Of a stretch of 64,000 bases of DNA, positions 18,434 through 29,575 are shown in pieces. The position numbers were made by a program, and so were the translations under genes. Every line of letters begins with the position of its first letter. Positions within the stretch are counted from its first letter, which is position 1. This DNA comes from UKL13-2 sp036394575 (GTDB lineage: Bacteria > Pseudomonadota > Gammaproteobacteria > Burkholderiales > Usitatibacteraceae): the NCBI GenBank assembly GCA_036394575.1, contig DASWEY010000002.1, positions 13,815 to 77,814 of the forward strand, read 5' to 3'. The notes under the pieces were generated by a model that saw nothing but the letters and a program-made list of their open reading frames with translations, did not search any database and had not been told where the DNA came from.

Positions 18434-18892
18434 TCATCTGGAGCCGTCCAAGGGATGGATGGATCCCGCCGCCTTGTTCGGGCAGCCCGGCTTGACACAA
18501 TCCGCGTACAGATAGAGCGAGTGATCGTGGATATTGAAACCGCGATCCTTCGCGATCCTAGTCTGGCGTTTCTCGATTTCCGGATCGTAGAATTCCTCGA
18601 CCTTGCCGCACTGCAGGCAAACCAGGTGGTCATGATGGCTGCCTTCATTCAGCTCGAATACCGCCTTGCCACTCTCGAAGTGGTGGCGCACCAGCAGCCC
18701 TGCCTGTTCAAACTGGGTCAGGACGCGGTACACCGTGGCCAGCCCCACATCGGCGTTCTCATTGAGCAATAATTTGTAAACATCTTCGGCCGACATATGT
18801 CGCTGCGTCGAGTTCTGGAACAAATCCAGCACCTTCAGGCGCGGCAGCGTCGCCTTGAGTCCCATATTGCGCAGGTCTTTGGATTCGGGCAT
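18434..18892 (-). CDS. fur: Ferric uptake regulator Fur
   Basis: A 152-residue Fur repressor that binds DNA with Fe2+ and represses iron-acquisition genes. The start of the winged helix reads GLKATLPRLKVLDLFQ, the recognition region is DVGLATVYRVLTQFEQAG, and the metal-rich segment SHHDHLVCLQCGKVEEFYD carries His and Cys ligands. A second CxxxxC pair (CVKPGC) lies near the C-terminus. ATG 18892 matches the usual start; an earlier in-frame start at 18949 would add 19 residues. The gene is divergent from bamE, the common betaproteobacterial arrangement. The RNase-barstar pair downstream is not part of that conserved arrangement. Confidence 0.97.
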   Translation of the reverse strand: MPESKDLRNMGLKATLPRLKVLDLFQNSTQRHMSAEDVYKLLLNENADVGLATVYRVLTQFEQAGLLVRHHFESGKAVFELNEGSHHDHLVCLQCGKVEEFYDPEIEKRQTRIAKDRGFNIHDHSLYLYADCVKPGCPNKAAGSIHPLDGSR

Positions 18893-18920
18893 GGCGGATC
18901 GCGAGAGTGATAGTTGAGCA

Positions 18921-18979
18921 ATCATAAGCCCTTTTGTTGCGCTTGACATAGGGCCTGACGGGTAGCGGTCGGTTATAAT
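18921..18979. promoter_or_regulatory. Divergent fur/bamE promoter region
   Basis: On the minus strand, TGTCAA (18943-18948) and TATGAT (18921-18926) are 16 bases apart and suit fur. On the plus strand, TATAAT at 18974-18979 is a consensus -10 for bamE, but no good -35 lies at normal spacing. No convincing Fur box was seen by eye. Confidence 0.45.
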
Positions 18980-19005
18980 CGCAGAACACCGAAAAGGAAG
19001 TTGTC

Positions 19006-19437
19006 ATGCGCGCTGTCCGTCATACCCTATGCGTTTTGTCTGCCGTTGCGGCCCTTGCCATGCTTTCGGCATGCGCCGGTTTCGGCGTTTACAAGATCGA
19101 CATCCAGCAGGGCAACCTGATTACCCAAGAGCAGCTGGCGAAAGTCAAACCCGGAATGAATCGGCTTGATGTGCGCAATGCACTGGGCACGCCCCTGCTG
19201 CAGGATGCCTTTCACGCCAATCGCTGGGATTATTATTTCAGCGACGATCGCGCCACCAAATACGGTCCGTTCGGACGCGAAACCCAGCGCTTCCAGGTCA
19301 TCATCCTGTTTACCGATGACAAGGTCAGCAAAATTGAGGGAGAGGCCTCTCCTGTCGAGATCCTTACCGGCGGCGGCGAGCGGCGCTTTACGCCCAAGGC
19401 GCTGCCTCCCGGCGCAGCGCCGCCAAAGAAGTCCTGA
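19006..19437 (+). CDS. bamE: Outer membrane assembly lipoprotein BamE (SmpA/OmlA)
   Basis: A 143-residue lipoprotein subunit of the BAM complex that inserts beta-barrel proteins in the outer membrane. The signal peptide ends with the lipobox LSAC at about residue 23. The mature part carries the SmpA/OmlA signature, with QGNLITQEQLAKVKPGM and VRNALGTPLLQDAF followed by RWDYYF. An AAGGAAG ribosome site precedes ATG 19006. It is divergent from fur, and dapB follows after 15 bases, so bamE and dapB are probably co-transcribed. Confidence 0.96.
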   Translation: MRAVRHTLCVLSAVAALAMLSACAGFGVYKIDIQQGNLITQEQLAKVKPGMNRLDVRNALGTPLLQDAFHANRWDYYFSDDRATKYGPFGRETQRFQVIILFTDDKVSKIEGEASPVEILTGGGERRFTPKALPPGAAPPKKS

Positions 19438-19452
19438 TCGTCGGCATTGCGG

Positions 19453-20256
19453 ATGACGCTTAAGCTCGCCATCGCCGGAGCAGGGGGTCGCATGGGTCGC
19501 ATGCTGCTCGAAGCTGCCCGGACTGATCCGGCGCTGGCGATATCGGCCGTGCTGGAGCATTCCGCCAGCCCGCTGGCGGGTGCCGATGCCGCCGTGCTGA
19601 CGCCCGAACTGAAGGGGCTGACCGTGCGTGCCGATGCGGATCTGGCGTTGAAGGGCAGCGATGTGCTGATCGATTTCACGCGGCCGGAGGCCAGCCTGGC
19701 TTATCTGGGCATATGTCGAAACCTGGGCGTCAATGCGGTGATCGGCACCACCGGGTTTACCCTGGCACAGAAACGGGAAATCGAAACCATTGCCGGACAC
19801 ATTGCCATCGTCTTTGCACCGAACATGAGTGTGGGCGTGAATGTCACGCTGAAGCTGGTTGAAATGGCGGCGCGCTCCCTGGGACTTGATTACGACATCG
19901 AGGTATTCGAGGCGCATCACAAAATGAAAGTTGATGCCCCTTCCGGCACTGCGCTGAAGCTGGGCGAGGTGGCTGCCGAAGCGCGCGGTCAGACGCTGAC
20001 GGATGCGGGCGTCTATGCCCGCCACGGCGTCACCGGCGAACGCAAGCCGGGAGCCATCGGCTTCTCCGTCGTGCGTGCCGGCGACATCATCGGCGACCAC
20101 ACCGTGTTTTTTGCCGGGGCCGGGGAACGTATCGAAATCACCCATAAATCATCGTCCCGTGCCACCTATGCCCAGGGTGCGATGCGGGCCGCCCGGTTTT
20201 TGGCCGGCAAGAAGGCCGGTTTGTACGATATGCAGGACGTGCTGGGCCTCAAATAG
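19453..20256 (+). CDS. dapB: 4-hydroxy-tetrahydrodipicolinate reductase
   Basis: A 267-residue NAD(P)H-dependent reductase in the diaminopimelate/lysine pathway. The nucleotide-binding loop is IAGAGGRMGRMLLEA at the N-terminus. The catalytic and substrate region is EVFEAHHKMKVDAPSGTALK (about residues 156-175), matching the family signature E-x-HHxxKxDAPSGTA. ATG 19453 is two codons after an in-frame TTG at 19447; neither has a strong ribosome site. It follows bamE by 15 bases. Confidence 0.96.
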   Translation: MTLKLAIAGAGGRMGRMLLEAARTDPALAISAVLEHSASPLAGADAAVLTPELKGLTVRADADLALKGSDVLIDFTRPEASLAYLGICRNLGVNAVIGTTGFTLAQKREIETIAGHIAIVFAPNMSVGVNVTLKLVEMAARSLGLDYDIEVFEAHHKMKVDAPSGTALKLGEVAAEARGQTLTDAGVYARHGVTGERKPGAIGFSVVRAGDIIGDHTVFFAGAGERIEITHKSSSRATYAQGAMRAARFLAGKKAGLYDMQDVLGLK

Positions 20257-20268
20257 CCGTCCTGCGGA

Positions 20269-20297
20269 TTGCCCTGGGGCGCCCTTTCGGGTAGAAT
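20269..20297 (+). promoter_or_regulatory. Predicted sigma-70 promoter for carAB
   Basis: A TTGCCC -35 at 20269-20274 and a TAGAAT -10 at 20292-20297 are separated by exactly 17 bases. Transcription would start near 20304 and give a leader of about 165 bases before carA. Confidence 0.6.
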
Positions 20298-20338
20298 GCA
20301 GTCTTAATCGCGAAGTAACGCACGACGTTCCAAAAACG

Positions 20339-20381
20339 CGGGAAAGCGCCGGGTAAAACCCATTGGCCTTTCCCGTTTTTT
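20339..20381 (+). terminator. Intrinsic terminator-like hairpin in the carAB leader
   Basis: CGGGAAAG at 20339-20346 pairs with CTTTCCCG at 20368-20375, followed by six T residues (20376-20381). A smaller GGGT/ACCC pairing lies in the loop. It sits downstream of the predicted carAB promoter and upstream of the carA start, so it could act as an attenuator. It could instead simply end dapB transcription. Confidence 0.7.
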
Positions 20382-20467
20382 ATGCCCGGCGCCCGGTCGC
20401 TGTGCCGTACTCCATCGTTGCGTGCCGAAACGATGACACCCCTCGTTCTATCAGCGGAGCCTTCCCG

Positions 20468-21608
20468 ATGCACCCCTCCCCGACCCTGCCCGCAGTTCTC
20501 GTTCTGGCCGACGGTTCGGTTTTCAGAGGGATATCGATCGGCGCCGAGGGGTATGGCTGTGGCGAGGTAGTGTTCAACACGGCCATGACCGGCTATCAGG
20601 AAATCCTGACCGACCCTTCCTATATGGGACAGATGGTCACCTTGACCTATCCGCATATCGGCAACACCGGCACCAATCAGGTCGATGTCGAATCCGCCAG
20701 GACATACGCGGCCGGACTCATCATCCGCGATTTGCCCAAGCTGGCTTCCAACTGGCGCATGACGGAGACCTTGCCCGACTATCTGCGGCGCAACCGGGTA
20801 GTGGCCATTGCCGAAATCGACACGCGGCGCCTCACCCGGTTGACGCGTGAAAAAGGGGCGCAAAACGGCTGCATCCTGGTGGGCGCGCATGACGATGCCG
20901 CCGTCGGGAAGGCGCTTGAACTTGCCCGCGCTGCGCCCAGCATGAGTGGGCTCGATCTGGCCAAAGTCGTGTCCTGTCAGAAGCCCTACCAATGGACCGA
21001 TTCGACCTGGACGCTTGAAGCCGGGATTCGCACACACACCAATCCAGCATTCCACGTTGCCGCCTATGACTACGGCGTGAAGCACAATATCCTGCGCATG
21101 CTGGCGGATCGCGGCTGCAAGGTGACCGTATTGCCTGCGCAGGCCACGGCGACCGATGCGCTCGCGCTCAAGCCTGATGGCATCTTCCTGTCGAACGGCC
21201 CCGGCGATCCCGAGCCCTGTGATTATGCGATTCGCGCCATTCAGGAACTGATTGCGAAAGACCTGCCGGTATTTGGAATTTGCCTCGGTCATCAGTTGCT
21301 TGGCCTGGCGTCTGGTGCCCGGACCGTCAAGATGAAATTCGGCCATCACGGCGCTAATCACCCGGTACAGGATATCGATACCGGCAAGGTGTATATCACC
21401 AGCCAGAATCACGGTTTCGCGGTCGATGAAGCCTCGCTGCCGGCCAATGTTCGCATCACCCATAAATCCCTGTTCGATGGCACCTGCCAGGGCATCACGC
21501 GCACCGACAAAGCCGCATTCAGTTTCCAGGGGCACCCCGAGGCCAGCCCGGGCCCGCATGAGATGGGTTATCTGTTCGACCGGTTTGTCAGCATGATGGA
21601 GCAGAAAC

Positions 21609-21616
<8 letters not shown>
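20468..21616 (+). CDS. carA: Carbamoyl-phosphate synthase small subunit
   Basis: The 382-residue glutaminase subunit supplies ammonia to CarB for carbamoyl phosphate, the precursor of arginine and pyrimidines. The N-terminal domain has the CarA signature (VFNTAMTGYQEILTDPSYMG). The class I amidotransferase domain holds nucleophile Cys272 in FGICLGHQLLGLA and the His/Glu pair in FQGHPEASPGP. ATG 20468 has a GGAG ribosome site eight bases upstream. It overlaps carB by eight bases, so translation is coupled. Confidence 0.98.
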
Positions 21617-24836
<3,220 letters not shown>

Positions 24837-24929
24837 ATTTCCGGCGGCAGCCGCCATCCAATGCGCGATGATTTTACGAACCATGGCTGTGCGGTGCGCA
24901 GCCAGTCCTACTTTCCACAGGAAAATGTC

Positions 24930-25415
24930 ATGAGCAGTCTTGCCAAAGTTCCCCTGACCGTCGCCGGCGCCGAAGCGCTGAAAGCCGAATTGCACCGCCT
25001 GAAAACGGTGGAGCGTCCGGCTGTCATTGTCGCCATTGCCGAGGCGCGCGCGCAGGGCGATTTGTCCGAAAACGCCGAGTACGATGCCGCCAAGGAAAAA
25101 CAGGGTTTCATCGAAGGGCGCATCCAGGAACTCGAGGGCAAACTGTCGAGCGCGCAGATCATCGACCCGAAACTGCTGGAAGACGACGGCCGCGTGGTGT
25201 TCGCCTCGACCGTGGACGTGGAAGAAGTCGCCACCGGCGAAAAGGTCACCTACCAAATCGTCGGTGAAGACGAGGCCGACATCAAGCTCGGCAAGATTTC
25301 ATTCTCCTCGCCGATCTCGCGCGCCATGATCGGCAAATATGCGGGCGATGTGGTTGAAGTGCGCGCGCCGGGCGGCGTCAAGGAGTATGAAATCGTCGAT
25401 GTGCGTTATTTGTAA
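24930..25415 (+). CDS. greA: Transcription elongation factor GreA
   Basis: A 161-residue GreA that enters the RNA polymerase secondary channel and stimulates cleavage of backtracked RNA. The N-terminal coiled coil carries the acidic tip in GDLSENAEYDAAKE (residues about 41-54), with the catalytic Asp/Glu pair present. The C-terminal domain contains FSSPISRAMIGK. ATG 24930 gives the family's normal N-terminus. It lies 93 bases after carB, the conserved betaproteobacterial order. Confidence 0.97.
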   Translation: MSSLAKVPLTVAGAEALKAELHRLKTVERPAVIVAIAEARAQGDLSENAEYDAAKEKQGFIEGRIQELEGKLSSAQIIDPKLLEDDGRVVFASTVDVEEVATGEKVTYQIVGEDEADIKLGKISFSSPISRAMIGKYAGDVVEVRAPGGVKEYEIVDVRYL

Positions 25416-25458
25416 ATCGGCTGATCTTTAGCTGCAATGGCCGCTTGAGAGCAAGACG

Positions 25459-26316
25459 ATGCGTGTTCTCGTCACGGGCTCCTCGGGCAAGGTCGGCAGC
25501 ATTGTTACCCGTGCGCTACGGGCGCAGCACGAGGTGCTTGGCGTTGACGCCAACGCCGGCGCGGAAACCGATGTGCTTGCCGATATTCGCGATGAGGCTG
25601 CGATCGCGCACAGCCTGGTCGGCCAGGACGCGATCGTTCACCTTGCCGCCTTGCATGCGCCGCATCGGGACCAGGGCGCCAGCGAAGCGGATTTTGTCGC
25701 CATCAATGTCGAGGCAACCGAGCAGTTGCTGCGCTTGGCGCGTGCCGCCGGGGTGCGACGCTTTGTGCTGGCCAGCACCACGTCTGTCTATGGAGATGCG
25801 TTCGAAGACTCCGAGCGCGCCGTATGGGTAACGGAATCGTTGAACCCGCAGCCGCGCGATATCTACGATGAAACCAAGCTGGCGGCCGAGGCTCTGTGCG
25901 CCGACGCATTTGCTGCCGATTTTGTGACATCGGCCCTGCGATTTTCGCGTTGTTTTGTGGAACCGGCGCGCGAGATGGCGCTGTATCGGCTTTACCGCGG
26001 CGTGGCGGCCAGCGACGTAGCCCAGGCCTTTGCGCGGGCGCTGGCGGCAGAACCGGCAGGTTTTGAGGTGTTCAATATTTCGGCCGCCACGCCGTTTCGG
26101 CGCGAGGATTGCGCAGTCCTGAAGTCCGATGCGGCCACAGCATTGAAAGTACGCGTTCCCGGCATCGACGCCGATTTCGCGGCCCAGGGCTGGACTTTGC
26201 CGGCGACGATTGACCGCGTTTACGTGATCGAAAAGGCGACGGCGATGCTCGGCTATCGGCCGCAGCAAGACTACTGGGAATTCATGGCTGAAGTGAAATC
26301 GAAAACGAAACCCTAG
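25459..26316 (+). CDS. NAD(P)-dependent sugar epimerase/dehydratase-like protein (extended SDR)
   Basis: A 285-residue extended short-chain dehydrogenase/reductase. The Rossmann loop is VTGSSGKVGSIV, the second-strand Asp (VLADIRD) and the VHLAAL stretch follow, and the catalytic Tyr-x3-Lys is YDETK with an upstream STTSVYG. The product class is UDP-sugar epimerase-like, but the substrate cannot be named. The stop codon TAG lies inside the stem of the bidirectional terminator at 26308-26373. It sits between greA and yhbY, probably an insertion into a conserved block. Confidence 0.85.
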   Translation: MRVLVTGSSGKVGSIVTRALRAQHEVLGVDANAGAETDVLADIRDEAAIAHSLVGQDAIVHLAALHAPHRDQGASEADFVAINVEATEQLLRLARAAGVRRFVLASTTSVYGDAFEDSERAVWVTESLNPQPRDIYDETKLAAEALCADAFAADFVTSALRFSRCFVEPAREMALYRLYRGVAASDVAQAFARALAAEPAGFEVFNISAATPFRREDCAVLKSDAATALKVRVPGIDADFAAQGWTLPATIDRVYVIEKATAMLGYRPQQDYWEFMAEVKSKTKP

Positions 26317-26373
26317 CATTGGTGCGCGTTTCCAGCCATTTTTGCTTGGAAAAGCGCACCAATGCTAGGGTTT
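26308..26373. terminator. Bidirectional terminator between convergent epimerase and yhbY genes
   Basis: A perfect 20-bp stem (26308-26327 with 26354-26373, outer bases AAACCCTAGC) continues inward through TTTCCA/TGGAAA. On the plus strand T-rich sequence follows (GTATTTTTCTTTT). On the minus strand the next bases are also T-rich (TTTCGTTTTCG). The epimerase stop codon lies within the left arm. Confidence 0.9.
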
Positions 26374-26384
26374 GTATTTTTCTT

Positions 26385-26777
26385 TTAAACCTTGCGGACC
26401 ACACGGCGGCGCGTTTGCCCGGCGGCCTTGGCTTCTTCCTGGCGCTTGGTCAGACGCGGCGCCTTGGGTTTATTGGCTTTTTTGGCCGCAGCCTTGGCTT
26501 TTTCTTCGCTTTTGCGCCAGACCACCAGCATTTTGCCGATATGCTGTACGGGTGCCGCCGCCAGCGCATCGCAGATTTCGTCGAACCAGCCGCTGCGCTG
26601 CTCGCGCTCATCGGTAAAGGCGCGGATTTTGATGAGCTCATGCGCATTCAGCGCACGTTCGATTTCCTTCAGCACGGCCGGCGTCAGGCCTTGATCACCG
26701 ATCATGACCACGGGGTCGAGGCCATGGGCCTGGGCGCGCAGCGTCCGGCGCTCGGCGGGAGATAATATGATTTTCAT
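26385..26777 (-). CDS. yhbY: YhbY-type CRM-domain RNA-binding protein
   Basis: A 130-residue protein with a single CRM domain, found on pre-50S ribosomal particles in E. coli. The family pattern is clear: LSPAERRTLRAQAHGLDPVV, GDQGLTPAVLKEIERAL, and the HELIKIR motif with a GxxG-like turn. A lysine/arginine/alanine-rich tail of about 35 residues is added, as in other betaproteobacterial members. It is divergent from rlmE, with 30 bases between the start codons. Confidence 0.92.
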   Translation of the reverse strand: MKIILSPAERRTLRAQAHGLDPVVMIGDQGLTPAVLKEIERALNAHELIKIRAFTDEREQRSGWFDEICDALAAAPVQHIGKMLVVWRKSEEKAKAAAKKANKPKAPRLTKRQEEAKAAGQTRRRVVRKV

Positions 26778-26807
26778 GCAGCATTATAACTTTGATAGCG
26801 AAGTCCA

Positions 26808-27443
26808 ATGGCGAATGCCCGCCCCAAAAACAGCCGCGACTGGGTAAAGCGACACCTCAACGACCCCTTCGTCAAAAAGGCGCAGGAAGACGGCTACCGC
26901 TCCCGGGCGGTGTACAAATTGCAGGAAATCGATGCCCGCGAGGGCTTTTTGCGGCCCGGCGCCGTGGTCGTCGATCTGGGCTCGGCCCCCGGCGGCTGGT
27001 CGCAATTGGCGATCAAGAAGGTGGGCAGCAAGGGCAAAGTGGTTGCCATCGACCTGTTGCCGATGGAAGCGATTCCCGGGGTCATTTTCATTCAGGCGGA
27101 TTTTTCTGACGAAGCCGGCCTGAATGCCGTAATCGCCGAGCTGGAGAGCAAGCCGGTTGATCTTGTGATTTCCGATATGTCGCCCAATATGACCGGTATA
27201 CCGCTGACGGACCAGGCGAGATTGTTCAATCTGGGCGAAATGGCCATGGATTTCGCGGTGAAATTTTTGCAGCCGGGCGGGGTTTTCATCGTCAAGGTGT
27301 TCCAGGGCGCCGGATTCGAGCCGTACGTGAAGTTGCTGAGGCAGAATTTCCAGCATGTATCGGCCAAGAAACCGGACGCATCGCGCGACGAAAGCCGCGA
27401 GGTATATCTGGTTGCCAAAGCGGTCAAAAAACCGCTGTCCTGA
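26808..27443 (+). CDS. rlmE: 23S rRNA (uridine-2'-O-)-methyltransferase RlmE (FtsJ/RrmJ)
   Basis: A 211-residue SAM-dependent enzyme that methylates U2552 in the 23S rRNA A-loop, a late step of 50S assembly. The catalytic K-D-K-E set is recognisable: Lys37 in RAVYKLQEID, Asp in SDMSPNMTG, Lys in FIVKVFQG and Glu in SREVYLVA. The SAM site is VVDLGSAPGGWSQLA. It is divergent from yhbY and upstream of ftsH, the usual rlmE-ftsH order. Confidence 0.97.
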   Translation: MANARPKNSRDWVKRHLNDPFVKKAQEDGYRSRAVYKLQEIDAREGFLRPGAVVVDLGSAPGGWSQLAIKKVGSKGKVVAIDLLPMEAIPGVIFIQADFSDEAGLNAVIAELESKPVDLVISDMSPNMTGIPLTDQARLFNLGEMAMDFAVKFLQPGGVFIVKVFQGAGFEPYVKLLRQNFQHVSAKKPDASRDESREVYLVAKAVKKPLS

Positions 27444-27560
27444 GAGCAGGGACGCGGTGGGACGATTGGTGTAGGATATTAGGTCCGGGAACGAGTCCAA
27501 AAGTCGTTTTTTGCCGTATCGGTTTGTTGCAGTCAAAAGTTTTTTTGCGAAGGAATGCTA

Positions 27561-29486
27561 GTGAATAACTGGGTCAAGAACATCGGTGTGTGGCTGGTCA
27601 TCGGCATCATTTTGATGATGGTATTCATGCAGGTATCCAAAAGCGGTGCAACACGCGACGCCATGGATTACTCCACGATGATGCAGGAAGCCAAGAGCGG
27701 CAATATCGAAAAGGTCCGGCAGGAAGGCAATCGCACCCTGCGCGTGTTCCTGCGCGGCGGCAAGACTGCCATGGTCTACACCCCGGGCAGCGATTTCTTC
27801 ATGTGGGATGATTTGCGCAAGGCCGGCGTGGCGATCGAGGCCAAGCCCGAGGAAGAACCCTCGATCCTGATGAACATCCTCATTTCCTCGTTCCCGGTGC
27901 TGCTGCTGATCGGCGTGTGGATTTATTTCATGCGACAGATGCAGGGCGGCGGGCGCGGCGGCGCGTTCTCGTTCGGCAAGAGCCGCGCGAAAATGCTCGA
28001 CGAGAGCACCAATCCGATCACCTTTGTCGATGTCGCCGGTTGCGACGAGGCCAAGGAAGAAGTTTCCGAACTGGTCGATTTCCTGCGCGACCCCTCCAAA
28101 TTCCAGAAGCTGGGCGGTCGCATCCCGCGCGGCGTGCTGATGGTGGGCTCGCCCGGTACCGGCAAGACCCTGCTGGCGCGCGCCATCGCCGGCGAGGCCA
28201 AGGTGCCGTTCTTCTCGATTTCCGGTTCCGACTTTGTCGAAATGTTTGTCGGCGTCGGCGCCGCGCGCGTGCGCGACATGTTCGAGCAGGCCAAGAAAAA
28301 CGCGCCCTGCATCGTGTTCATCGACGAGATCGACGCGGTCGGCCGCCAGCGCGGCGCCGGTATGGGCGGCGGTAACGACGAGCGCGAACAAACGCTGAAC
28401 CAATTGCTGGTCGAGATGGACGGCTTTGAGGCCACCGCCGGCGTGATCGTGATTGCCGCCACCAACCGTCCGGATGTGCTGGACCCCGCGCTGATGCGCC
28501 CGGGCCGCTTCGACCGCCAGGTCGTGGTGCCACTGCCGGATATCCGTGGCCGCGAGCAGATTTTGCTGGTGCATATGCGCAAGGTGCCGATCGCACCCGA
28601 CGTCGATGCGAATATCATCGCCCGCGGCACACCCGGTTTCTCCGGTGCCGATCTTGCCAATATCGTCAACGAGGCGGCCCTGTTTGCTGCCCGCGCCAGC
28701 AAGCGTCTGGTCGACATGGAAGATTTCGAGAAGGCCAAGGACAAGATTTACATGGGCGCCGAACGTCGTTCCATGGTGATCACGGAAAAGGAAAAGAGCG
28801 CCACCGCGTATCACGAATCCGGTCATGCGGTAGTCGCTTCCCTGCTGCCGAATGCCGATCCGGTGCACAAGGTGACGATCATCCCGCGCGGTCGCGCGCT
28901 GGGTGTCACCTGGCAGTTGCCGGAACAGGACCGTCTCAGCCTGTACCGCGACCAGATGCTCACGCAGATCAGCATCCTGTTCGGCGGCCGCATCGCCGAG
29001 GACCTGTTTGTGCACAATATTTCGACCGGGGCGTCCAACGACTTCGAGCGCGCCACCAAGATCGCACGCGATATGGTGACCCGCTACGGCATGTCCGACA
29101 TACTCGGGCCGATGGTGTATGCCGAGAACGAGGGCGAAGTTTTCCTCGGGCGCTCGGTGACGCGCCAGACCAGCATTTCGGAAGCGACCATGCAGAAAGT
29201 CGATTCGGAAATCCGCCGCATCATCGACGAGCAATACGCGCTGGCAGAGCGCCTGCTGACGGAAAATGCGGACAAGGTCGAGGCCATGACCAAGGCCCTG
29301 CTCGAATGGGAAACCATCGATGCCGACCAGATCAAGGACATTATCGCCGGTCGCGAACCGCGCCCGCCAAAACCGTCTTCGATGCCGCCAATTAAACCGA
29401 AATCGGGCAATGATGGTGGCAATGCCGCCGCCGCGGGTGACGTCAAGCCGGAAGCCACCGCGCAACCGGCCGAAGGCGCCCAGTAG
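27561..29486 (+). CDS. ftsH: ATP-dependent zinc metalloprotease FtsH
   Basis: A roughly 641-residue membrane-bound AAA protease that degrades short-lived and misassembled membrane proteins. Two N-terminal transmembrane helices flank a periplasmic segment. The AAA module has Walker A GSPGTGKT, Walker B CIVFIDEIDAVG and an arginine finger in MRPGRFDRQ. The zinc site HESGH lies at residues 418-422. AGGA at 27551-27554 is spaced six bases from GTG 27561 but abuts the in-frame ATG 27555, so GTG 27561 (MNNWVK) is preferred; it also fits the usual MNN start. The C-terminal tail is rich in Pro, Ala and Gly. Confidence 0.97.
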   Translation: MNNWVKNIGVWLVIGIILMMVFMQVSKSGATRDAMDYSTMMQEAKSGNIEKVRQEGNRTLRVFLRGGKTAMVYTPGSDFFMWDDLRKAGVAIEAKPEEEPSILMNILISSFPVLLLIGVWIYFMRQMQGGGRGGAFSFGKSRAKMLDESTNPITFVDVAGCDEAKEEVSELVDFLRDPSKFQKLGGRIPRGVLMVGSPGTGKTLLARAIAGEAKVPFFSISGSDFVEMFVGVGAARVRDMFEQAKKNAPCIVFIDEIDAVGRQRGAGMGGGNDEREQTLNQLLVEMDGFEATAGVIVIAATNRPDVLDPALMRPGRFDRQVVVPLPDIRGREQILLVHMRKVPIAPDVDANIIARGTPGFSGADLANIVNEAALFAARASKRLVDMEDFEKAKDKIYMGAERRSMVITEKEKSATAYHESGHAVVASLLPNADPVHKVTIIPRGRALGVTWQLPEQDRLSLYRDQMLTQISILFGGRIAEDLFVHNISTGASNDFERATKIARDMVTRYGMSDILGPMVYAENEGEVFLGRSVTRQTSISEATMQKVDSEIRRIIDEQYALAERLLTENADKVEAMTKALLEWETIDADQIKDIIAGREPRPPKPSSMPPIKPKSGNDGGNAAAAGDVKPEATAQPAEGAQ

Positions 29487-29508
29487 ACCGAGGGCACGCT
29501 GAACCAGG

Positions 29509-29534
29509 CGGGCGACTGAAAAGTCGCCCGTTTT
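29509..29534 (+). terminator. Intrinsic terminator after ftsH
   Basis: CGGGCGACT (29509-29517) and AGTCGCCCG (29522-29530) form a perfect stem around a GAAA tetraloop, followed by TTTT. It lies 23 bases after the ftsH stop and before folP, so folP should have its own start or depend on read-through. Confidence 0.9.
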
Positions 29535-29575
29535 CATTTCAACAATCGCTTCATCCGATATCTGCGATCAAGGTC

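Noticed and set aside
27558..29537. 659-codon open frame on the minus strand
   Set aside because: It is opposite a complete ftsH and also spans its terminator, so it is not a gene.
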